Part shown: positions 1 through 4,892 of the stretch, one piece after another
Position numbering within the stretch: the stretch's first letter is position 1
How the letters are laid out: each line of letters opens with the position of its first letter
NCBI GenBank assembly: GCA_023416055.1
Contig: JAEZIH010000294.1
Location: 1 to 8,681, forward strand
DNA length: 8,681 nucleotides
Reading direction: 5' to 3'
From: Pseudomonadota bacterium
Lineage (GTDB): Bacteria; Pseudomonadota; Alphaproteobacteria; Caulobacterales; Caulobacteraceae
Position numbers and translations under genes: made by a program
The notes under the pieces: model-generated
What the model was told of the DNA's origin: nothing
The model's database searches: none
What the model saw: the letters and a program-made list of their open reading frames with translations, nothing else

Positions 1-2
1 AC

Positions 3-272
3 CCCGAGGTGCGCGAGGCCGTCGCCCGCGCCTCGTCCGCCGCCGGCGGCCGCGCCCTGCTGGTCTGGGACGGCGACTGGGTGCAGACACCGGGCCAGGC
101 CGGCAAAGGCCTGGCCGGCCTGCGCCAGGCCATCGCCCTTGAGGTCGCCTTCGCGCCCGAGGCCTGCCGCCGAAACCCGATGCGCGGGCTTGCCCTGATC
201 ACCTTCGCCGACGGCGAGCGCGTCGTCTTCGGCGCCGCTGACTGGCGATGGTCGCAGATGCTGGGGCGCTGA
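3..272 (+). CDS. Unrecognised protein, C-terminal fragment (5' end outside window)
   Basis: The reading frame is open to the left edge, so this is the last roughly 89 codons of a longer gene. The GTG at position 9 is an internal valine codon rather than a convincing start, because no ribosome binding site fits before it. The visible part is alternating hydrophobic and charged, with tryptophan-containing segments (LLVWDGDWV near the start, FGAADWRWSQMLG at the end) and one cysteine. There is no membrane segment. The pattern suggests a compact alpha/beta or beta-rich soluble domain, possibly periplasmic, but I do not recognise the family and assign no function. It ends with TGA, 13 bases before the convergent membrane-protein gene. 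Codon use matches its neighbours, which supports it being real. Confidence 0.6.
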   Translation, partial: PEVREAVARASSAAGGRALLVWDGDWVQTPGQAGKGLAGLRQAIALEVAFAPEACRRNPMRGLALITFADGERVVFGAADWRWSQMLGR

Positions 273-285
273 CCGCCGCCCGCGA

Positions 286-666
286 TCAGGCCGCGCTGCG
301 CCGCGCCTGGGAGGCGCAGTAGGCGACGGTGACGGCGATGCCGAACACGATCGCGCCGCAGCCAAGCCACAACGCCGTGTCGAAGGGAGCGAAGGCCCAC
401 AGGCCAGCGTAGACGAGGCCGCTGATCGCCTGGGACCAGCCGGCGACGCGGTTGACCCGGCGGGCCGCGGCCTGCGGGACCCAGGTCTTGGGCATGCGAT
501 TGCCGAACCAGGCCAGCATCAGCCCCGTGCCGCCCATGACGATGCGGGTCACCGCGTCGCCGTCGATCCAGCCTGCCTGTTTGGCCGCCGTGGCGGCCAG
601 CGCGGCTGCGATCAGCGTGCCGGCCGTGACGAGGTAGGGGAGGGTCCCGGATTTCACCTGGCTCAT
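286..666 (-). CDS. Four-helix SdpI-like integral membrane protein
   Basis: This 126-residue protein is almost entirely membrane segments, at about residues 9-27, 40-56, 76-95 and 98-117, with a short basic tail. Between helices 2 and 3 lies GNRMPK (55-60), followed by a basic stretch with RVNRVAGW (70-77). This arrangement is typical of the SdpI family, the membrane immunity/signalling protein of the Bacillus Sdp toxin system, although the RTPW-type stretch usual between these elements is absent. It is therefore a diverged or shortened relative. Its ATG overlaps the TGA of the upstream ArsR regulator (ATGA, 663-666), so the two are translationally coupled, the same pairing as SdpR-SdpI. In Bacillus, SdpI binds the toxin and sequesters SdpR at the membrane. 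Whether that occurs here is inference. No toxin gene is visible. Alternative: an uncharacterised small membrane protein under ArsR control. Confidence 0.72.
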   Translation of the reverse strand: MSQVKSGTLPYLVTAGTLIAAALAATAAKQAGWIDGDAVTRIVMGGTGLMLAWFGNRMPKTWVPQAAARRVNRVAGWSQAISGLVYAGLWAFAPFDTALWLGCGAIVFGIAVTVAYCASQARRSAA

Positions 667-977
667 GTCGTCGTCTCCTTGCCGGCCGCGGCCGGCGGTT
701 CCGCCTCCGGGGCGGCGGAGGCCGCGCCGAAGGAGTTGACGAAGCCCAGCAGCGCATCTTCCAGCACCGACAGCTTCAGATGATAGATCACGCTCTTTCC
801 GGTCTTTTCGGCATGCACCAGGCCGGCCTCTCGCAGCACCGCGAAGTGAGCCGACATGGTCGGCTTCGACACCTCGAACCGATCGGCGAGGTCCCCCGCG
901 CTCATCGGGCCGGCGCGCAGCAGCTGCAGCACGCGGCGCCGGGTGGGATCGGACAGGGCCTTGAAGACGGAGCTCAT
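663..977 (-). CDS. ArsR-family winged-helix repressor, SdpR-like
   Basis: This is a 104-residue DNA-binding protein of the usual ArsR size. It opens with FKALSDPTRRRVL (5-17), the signature first helix. A helix-turn-helix follows, with recognition helix about 37-54 (SKPTMSAHFAVLREAGL), then a beta wing around 56-66 (KTGKSVIYHL) and a C-terminal dimerisation helix. The last 20 residues are a low-complexity Ala/Pro/Glu tail. There are no cysteines, so classical metal sensing through Cys sites is unlikely. The sequence style and the coupled downstream membrane gene fit the SdpR-type autorepressor subgroup, which is controlled by protein sequestration rather than metal. No Shine-Dalgarno sequence precedes the ATG (the preceding bases read GTCTCCTC on the coding strand). 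The promoter sits so close that the mRNA is probably leaderless. A perfect palindrome over the -10 box suggests self-repression. Confidence 0.88.
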   Translation of the reverse strand: MSSVFKALSDPTRRRVLQLLRAGPMSAGDLADRFEVSKPTMSAHFAVLREAGLVHAEKTGKSVIYHLKLSVLEDALLGFVNSFGAASAAPEAEPPAAAGKETTT

Positions 978-985
978 GAGGAGAC

Positions 986-997
986 GTTTAGCTAAAC
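986..997. promoter_or_regulatory. Perfect 12-bp palindromic operator candidate GTTTAGCTAAAC
   Basis: GTTTAGCTAAAC equals its own reverse complement. It is AT-rich within a very GC-rich region and covers the predicted -10 box of the ArsR-type gene. ArsR-family dimers typically bind such inverted repeats at their own promoters, so autorepression by the 663-977 product is the simplest reading. This is inferred from position and symmetry. Confidence 0.6.
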
Positions 998-1014
998 ATC
1001 GAAACGAAAGTCAA
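986..1014 (-). promoter_or_regulatory. Predicted promoter of the ArsR/SdpI-like operon
   Basis: On the minus strand TTGACT (1014-1009) is followed after 17 bases by CTAAAC (991-986). With the preceding G, the latter gives GCTAAAC, close to the alphaproteobacterial housekeeping -10 form GCTANAWC. From the end of the -10 box to the ATG at 977 there are only 8 bases, so transcription should start at or just before the start codon, giving a leaderless or nearly leaderless mRNA. This fits the missing ribosome binding site. The prediction is by eye. Confidence 0.6.
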
Positions 1015-1021
1015 GCGGAAA

Positions 1022-1046
1022 GCGGCCGGATGGATCACCCGGCCGC
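1022..1046 (-). terminator. Hairpin terminator after the lipoprotein gene
   Basis: Arms GCGGCCGG (1022-1029) and CCGGCCGC (1039-1046) pair perfectly over 8 bp around a 9-base loop. On the minus strand the hairpin lies 18 bases after the stop of the lipoprotein gene and is followed by TTTCC, a short U-run. It separates that gene from the promoter of the ArsR unit directly beyond. Confidence 0.55.
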
Positions 1047-1064
1047 CCGATATTCGGCAGGAGG

Positions 1065-1535
1065 TCAGCCCGCCGCGGTCTTCGCCGCCTTCTGCTCGGC
1101 GATGAGCACGGCGGCGCGATCGGTGATGTCGGCGCACTCCATCATGTAGGCGACGTACTCCGGCGGGGTCGGCTCGTGCGCCGGGGGCAGGTTCGGACCG
1201 CCATTGAAGGCCTGCTGGCGGGCTTCCGACGAGAGGCCGAGGCGGCCGCCGGCGAGGACGAGGTCCGCGAAGGCGATCTCGGGGGTGCGGGCGAATCGCT
1301 CGTTGATCTCCGCCGGCATGCGGTCGGGGACCTGGCGGGCCCGGCCCATGCTGCGGTGGCATTCCAGCGCGCGCAGCATCAGTGCTTCAGGGTCCAGTGA
1401 CGCGACGGTCGCGGCGGGTTCGGCCTCGACGGGCGCATTGGCGTCGGTTTCGGCCTGGCTGCAGGCGCCGAGGGCCAGGCCGCCGGCCAGGGCGACGACG
1501 GTGAAGCGGGTGATCGAAGGCAGGCGAACGGTCAT
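1065..1535 (-). CDS. Small exported lipoprotein of unknown function
   Basis: The 156-residue product has a lipoprotein signal: basic start, a hydrophobic core about residues 12-22, and lipobox LGAC with Cys25 as the lipid-attachment site. Residue +2 is Ser, which under the standard sorting rule favours the outer membrane. A low-complexity Ala/Glu/Pro linker (28-46) leads to a mainly helical domain (about 47-150) with two further cysteines, C59 (ECHRS) and C134 (MECAD), which could form a disulfide in the periplasm. I do not recognise the family. The start is supported by GAGGGA a few bases before the ATG. It is the first gene downstream of the two-component operon on the same strand but is separated from it by 89 bases including a repeat, so co-transcription is uncertain. 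A hairpin terminator follows. Confidence 0.75.
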   Translation of the reverse strand: MTVRLPSITRFTVVALAGGLALGACSQAETDANAPVEAEPAATVASLDPEALMLRALECHRSMGRARQVPDRMPAEINERFARTPEIAFADLVLAGGRLGLSSEARQQAFNGGPNLPPAHEPTPPEYVAYMMECADITDRAAVLIAEQKAAKTAAG

Positions 1536-1610
1536 GGGTCCCTCGCGAGGTTGGGTGCAGGCCGAAGCGGCTCCCGGGCCTTCTAGGCGGGGAGGAGAGG
1601 CGGCGCGGCG

Positions 1611-1624
1611 CCATGGATATGGGG
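1611..1624. repeat. Left copy of 14-bp inverted repeat flanking the two-component operon
   Basis: CCATGGATATGGGG here is the exact reverse complement of 4248-4261. This copy directly abuts the stop codon of the response regulator (1625-1627). It also overlaps an 11-bp GC palindrome (1602-1612). The function is unknown. Confidence 0.6.
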
Positions 1625-2269
1625 CTAGAGGCTTAGCTGGCCGCGCTGCACGGCGGCGAAGACGGCCTCGCCGCGGGAGTTGACCTCGAGCTTGCGGTAG
1701 ATCGCCTTGACGTGGTCGCCGACGGTCAGCGGCGAGATGCCCAGTTCGCGGGCCGCCGATTTGTAGCTGTGCCCGCGCGAGAACAGGGCCAGCAGCTCGG
1801 TCTCGCGCGGGGTGAGGCGCTCCGTGGACGCTGCCGGCGCAGGGGCCGGGCGGAAGCGTTCCAGCAGAAAGACGGCGGCGGCGGGACTGATGGGGGCTGC
1901 GCCGGCGAGGGTCTGGCGGATGCCGTCGAGGACCGCACTGACCGGGCTGTCCTTGAGCAGGTAGCCGTCGGCGCCGGCGGAGAGGGCGGCCAGCACGGTG
2001 TCGCGGTCGCCGAAGGCGGTGATGACCAGGCTGCGGACGCCGGCGGCCTTGAGGCGGGGGATGAACTGCAGGCCGCTGCCGTCCGGCAGGCCGAGGTCGG
2101 TAAGGACCAGCTCGGGGCGAGCCTGGAGAAGGCGGTCCGTCTCCGCGAGGCAGGTCGCGACGCCGCAGACCTCGAGGTCCGGGGCGCCGCCGACGATGTC
2201 GAGGAAATGCTCGCGAACCGCCCCGCTGTCCTCGAGCACGCCGATGCGGCGGCGGTCTGTCCCGCTCAC
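1625..2269 (-). CDS. NarL/FixJ-family two-component response regulator
   Basis: This is a 214-residue cytoplasmic transcription factor. The N-terminal receiver domain (about 8-122) has the acidic pair E13/D14, phospho-acceptor D58 in VLTDLGLPDGSG, switch residue T84 and the conserved lysine K106 (YLLKDS). A Pro/Ala linker (about 139-149) joins it to a LuxR-type DNA-binding domain (about 150-207), which contains LTPRETELL and the helix-turn-helix SPLTVGDHVKAIYRKL. All residues needed for phosphorylation are present. The start is a GTG whose bases overlap the kinase stop codon (GTGA, 2266-2269), so it is translationally coupled and is very probably the cognate partner of the kinase upstream. 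Its targets are unknown. The 14-bp repeats and palindromes around the operon and the divergent secreted-protein gene are candidates. Confidence 0.95.
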   Translation of the reverse strand: MSGTDRRRIGVLEDSGAVREHFLDIVGGAPDLEVCGVATCLAETDRLLQARPELVLTDLGLPDGSGLQFIPRLKAAGVRSLVITAFGDRDTVLAALSAGADGYLLKDSPVSAVLDGIRQTLAGAAPISPAAAVFLLERFRPAPAPAASTERLTPRETELLALFSRGHSYKSAARELGISPLTVGDHVKAIYRKLEVNSRGEAVFAAVQRGQLSL

Positions 2270-4170
2270 GCCGCCAGCCTTTCGGCGACGGGCAGGGGAG
2301 CCTTCAGCACCACCCTGAGGCCGGGCCCGGCGTCCTCGAGGGCCACCTGACCCCCGATCGCGGCGGCGCGCGAGCGCAGGTTGCCCAGGCCGTGGCCGCG
2401 GGAGTCGGCGGCGGAGGCGGCCAGACCACGGCCGTTGTCGGCGATTGCAATCTCCAGCTCGCCGGGGCTGCGGTCGGAGACGACGACCTCGATGCGGTCA
2501 CCGCCGGAGTGCTTCATGGCGTTGGTCACGGCCTCCTGCATGATGCGGAAGACCTGCAGGACGTCGGGCGGCGGCAGGTCTCCCGCGCCGGTGCGCTCGA
2601 CGCGCAGTTCGAAGGCGAAGCCGGCGTCCTCGATGCGCGGTCGGACGCGGCTGTCGAACACAGCCAGCATGGCGTCGAGCGTCGCACCAGAGGCGTCGGC
2701 CGAATCGATCATCAGCCGGATCTCGTCCATCACCCCTTGCAGGCCTTCGGCGACACGCTGGTTGTCGACCGCGCCGCGGCGGACGGACAGCAGCAGTCCG
2801 ACCAGCTGGCCGCCGACGCCGTCGTGCATGTCGCGCATCAGGCGGCGGCGCTCCTCGCCGCGAGCCGCACGATCGACCAGTTCGCGCTCGCGGGCATGGG
2901 CCTCGGCCAGCTCGGCCTCGCGCTTGCTCAGCCGGCGCTCCAGAAGTGCGTTCAGGTCCACGGCCGAGCGGAAGAGGGTGAAGTTGCGCTGCACGAAGGC
3001 GGCGACGAAGGCCAGCAGCAGCAGCGGCGCGGCGTCGGCCAGATAGCCGCCCGCCAGCAGGCCGAAGCGCTCGCCCACGCCGTCGAGCGCCAGGCAGACG
3101 GCGCAGACCGACAGCAGCGCCGCCTCCAGGTGCCGGTCCTCGGCGGCCGTGGCGAAGTGCCAGACCAGCCGCGCCACCACCAGCAGGCCGGCCGCCAGCG
3201 AGAACCAGGCCCAGGCCTCGGACGCGAGGTCGAAGCCGAGCGGCATGGGAAGGAAATGCAGGCTGGCGAGGGCCCCGAGGTTGAAGACGACCCAGATCAC
3301 CTCGACCACGGCCTGACCCCAGGGGAGGGGCCGCTGCGTCCAGGCGTCGATGAAGCACAGCAGGCTGGAGGCCAGCAGGGTGTTGATGGCGAAGAAGGCA
3401 GCCATGCGCCCGACGCCGCCGAAGGGCAGGTCGAAGACCAGTCCGTAGGCGGCGAAGGCCGTCCACGACCAGCACAGCACCATGAGCCAGGCGGCGAAGC
3501 GGCGGTCCTGGGAGCGGAACACCATGATCAGGGCGAACAGGCCGAGAATGAAGGTCAGCGCCCCGCCCAGCAGGCGGTACTCCGTCACCTGCCAGAAGCG
3601 CAGGGCGGTGGCGTCGCGGACCTGCTCCCACGGGCCCAGAAGCGGCGGGACGAGGTCCGTGTAGGGGAAGCCGTGCCGGACGGTGATCCAGGAGATTTCG
3701 TTCTCGCCCGCCCGAAGAACGCCGGCGGGGAGATGCACCAGCCAGGGCCGCTGGCCGTGGAAGCTCTGCTCGCCGAACTCCATGCTGCCGCGCTGATGCA
3801 CGATCGAGCCGTTCACGCGGATGATGAAGTTGTCAGCCTGCTGGAAGGCGACGAGGCCAAGGCCCTCCGCGGGGGGCTCGTCCAGGTCGAACCAGGTCCG
3901 CAGCGACAGGTAGGCCGGGTCGCAGCAGTCCGTGTAGGGCAGGTCGACCTTGTCGTGGACCGTGGCGTCCGCCGCAGTGGTCGCGGGCGCCTTGAGCTCG
4001 GCGAGTTCGGCGCGGGTCGTGGGGATCCGCTCGATCGCGTCCATCTGGCCCCGCGGCCCCCACGGGGCGGAGAACAGGCCCCAGAACACGCCCTGCACCA
4101 GCAGGACCATGAGCCCGAGGCGGACGAGACTACGCCGTCGCCCCAGGCTTGCACTGGCCGAAGCCTTCAT
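2266..4170 (-). CDS. Membrane sensor histidine kinase with periplasmic 7TMR-DISM-like input and HisKA_3 core
   Basis: This is a 634-residue inner-membrane sensor. After a basic N-terminus there is one membrane segment (about 15-34), then a periplasmic region (about 40-190). Its middle part (95-165: FDLDEP, FIIRVNGSIV, GENEISW) looks like a beta-sandwich, carbohydrate-binding-like sensing domain of the 7TMR-DISM type. About seven membrane helices follow (197-395), then a coiled-coil linker (405-440). The HisKA_3 phosphorylation site is H449 in RDMHDGVGGQL. The ATPase domain has an N-box (EAVTNAMKH, 546-554), G1 (DNGRG, 578-582) and G2 (GHGLGN, 592-597). It should autophosphorylate and pass phosphate to D58 of the regulator whose start overlaps its stop. 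I chose the ATG at 4170 because GGGAGGGGGA precedes it and a good promoter lies just upstream. The frame remains open to 4512 but would overlap the divergent gene. The ligand is unknown. Confidence 0.93.
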   Translation of the reverse strand: MKASASASLGRRRSLVRLGLMVLLVQGVFWGLFSAPWGPRGQMDAIERIPTTRAELAELKAPATTAADATVHDKVDLPYTDCCDPAYLSLRTWFDLDEPPAEGLGLVAFQQADNFIIRVNGSIVHQRGSMEFGEQSFHGQRPWLVHLPAGVLRAGENEISWITVRHGFPYTDLVPPLLGPWEQVRDATALRFWQVTEYRLLGGALTFILGLFALIMVFRSQDRRFAAWLMVLCWSWTAFAAYGLVFDLPFGGVGRMAAFFAINTLLASSLLCFIDAWTQRPLPWGQAVVEVIWVVFNLGALASLHFLPMPLGFDLASEAWAWFSLAAGLLVVARLVWHFATAAEDRHLEAALLSVCAVCLALDGVGERFGLLAGGYLADAAPLLLLAFVAAFVQRNFTLFRSAVDLNALLERRLSKREAELAEAHARERELVDRAARGEERRRLMRDMHDGVGGQLVGLLLSVRRGAVDNQRVAEGLQGVMDEIRLMIDSADASGATLDAMLAVFDSRVRPRIEDAGFAFELRVERTGAGDLPPPDVLQVFRIMQEAVTNAMKHSGGDRIEVVVSDRSPGELEIAIADNGRGLAASAADSRGHGLGNLRSRAAAIGGQVALEDAGPGLRVVLKAPLPVAERLAA

Positions 4171-4200
4171 TCCCCCTCCCGCAAACCCGCGTTCAGCGCC

Positions 4201-4229
4201 CTTTATGGCGAAGCTTTTGTGCGTTGCAA
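4201..4229 (-). promoter_or_regulatory. Predicted promoter of the kinase/regulator operon
   Basis: On the minus strand TTGCAA (4229-4224) is followed after 17 bases by ATAAAG (4206-4201). The distance to the ATG at 4170 leaves a leader of about 25 bases containing the purine-rich ribosome binding site. This is the most AT-rich patch of the intergenic region. No comparably good promoter for the divergent gene at 4369 was found by eye. Confidence 0.5.
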
Positions 4230-4232
4230 CGC
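4221..4232. promoter_or_regulatory. Perfect 12-bp palindrome GCGTTGCAACGC over the -35 box
   Basis: The sequence is its own reverse complement and fully contains the TTGCAA proposed as the -35 element of the kinase operon. A dimeric regulator bound here would block or control transcription, and it could also affect the divergent gene 137 bases away. The binding protein is unknown. The LuxR-type regulator of the operon is one candidate. Confidence 0.45.
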
Positions 4233-4247
4233 GCCGGATACGCGCAC

Positions 4248-4261
4248 CCCCATATCCATGG
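4248..4261. repeat. Right copy of 14-bp inverted repeat flanking the two-component operon
   Basis: CCCCATATCCATGG is the exact reverse complement of 1611-1624. It lies 78 bases before the kinase start codon, just upstream of its predicted promoter, and about 107 bases before the divergent secreted-protein gene. The position would suit an activator site, but a chance match is possible. Confidence 0.6.
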
Positions 4262-4368
4262 TGCTGATGTCGGTCCCCGGCCCGCTCTAGGAGGGCGGCG
4301 GGCAGTATCCGGCGACGGAAAGGCCCGCCTTCTCCCCGCGCTCCAAAGCGCCTGCCGAGGACCTTTCG

Positions 4369-4830
4369 ATGAAGAAGACCCTGCTGATCGCCGCCATCGG
4401 CGCCGCACTCGCCGGCCCCGCCTTCGCCCAGTCGGCGCACCTGACCGCCAACTACGGCGAAATCCGCCTGAGCTCGGGCTTCACCCCGGATCCGTACCGC
4501 GTGAACCTGCACGGCGGCGGTTCGATCGACGCCTATTCCGACACCAACCTGCCGGCCGCCTGCGTCGGCGCCATCAGCGAGGCGCCCGACTTCGAGGTCA
4601 CCTACGACGGCGGGAGCCTGCCCCTGGTGTTCCGCACCGTGGCGTCGCGCGACACCACCCTGATCATCAACGGGCCGGACGGCCGCTGGTACTGCGACGA
4701 CGACAGCTACGGCGATGGCGACGCCGAGGTGCGCTTCAGCCGCCCGCGGAGCGGGGTCTACGACATCTGGGTCGGCGTCTACGGCGGCGGCACCGCCCCG
4801 GCGACCCTGCTGATCACCGAAGTCCCCTGA
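4369..4830 (+). CDS. Secreted beta-sandwich-like protein of unknown function
   Basis: The 153-residue precursor has a classic Sec signal peptide: KK at the start, a hydrophobic core about 4-16, and cleavage expected after AFA (A20/Q21). The mature part is rich in beta-type strands, Gly and Asp, with two cysteines, C65 and C109, well placed for one disulfide. A segment reading LIINGPDGRWYCDDDSYGDGD (about 98-118) resembles the turn-rich acidic loop of pre-peptidase C-terminal-like (PPC-type) beta-sandwich domains, and the C-terminus (GVYDIWVGVYGGG) fits the last strands of that fold. No protease catalytic residues are visible, so any peptidase label would be misleading. A GAGGA element precedes the ATG at a suitable distance. 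It is transcribed divergently from the sensor kinase, so it may be a target or signal partner (inference). A strong hairpin follows it. Confidence 0.82.
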   Translation: MKKTLLIAAIGAALAGPAFAQSAHLTANYGEIRLSSGFTPDPYRVNLHGGGSIDAYSDTNLPAACVGAISEAPDFEVTYDGGSLPLVFRTVASRDTTLIINGPDGRWYCDDDSYGDGDAEVRFSRPRSGVYDIWVGVYGGGTAPATLLITEVP

Positions 4831-4842
4831 TCCGACACCCAG

Positions 4843-4869
4843 GACCGTCCCCGCGCGCCGGGGACGGTC
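4843..4869 (+). terminator. Strong intergenic hairpin between secreted protein and TMEM43 gene
   Basis: GACCGTCCCC (4843-4852) pairs perfectly with GGGGACGGTC (4860-4869) over 10 bp around a 7-base loop. It begins 12 bases after the stop at 4830. No U-run follows, so it could be an intrinsic-like terminator, a pause site, or a stabilising 3' end that lets the upstream transcript accumulate more than the downstream one. Confidence 0.55.
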
Positions 4870-4892
4870 ACCCTCACTGAAGGTCGATTTCC

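Noticed and set aside
1541..1550. CCTCGCGAGG palindrome overlapping the lipoprotein ribosome binding site
   Set aside because: Short GC palindromes are frequent at this base composition, and the ribosome binding site itself explains the GAGG part.
1602..1612. GGCGCGGCGCC odd-length palindrome
   Set aside because: A single-base centre cannot form an RNA loop, and GC-only symmetry of this length is expected by chance here.
2392..4290. 632-codon open frame on the + strand opposite the sensor kinase
   Set aside because: The minus strand carries complete kinase motifs in order. The + frame is a GC-rich shadow dominated by Gly/Ala/Glu/Gln with no recognisable domain.
4171..4512. N-terminal extension of the kinase to an earlier start at 4512
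   Set aside because: It would run through the promoter region and into the divergent secreted-protein gene. The ATG at 4170 has a strong purine-rich ribosome binding site and a typical membrane N-terminus.
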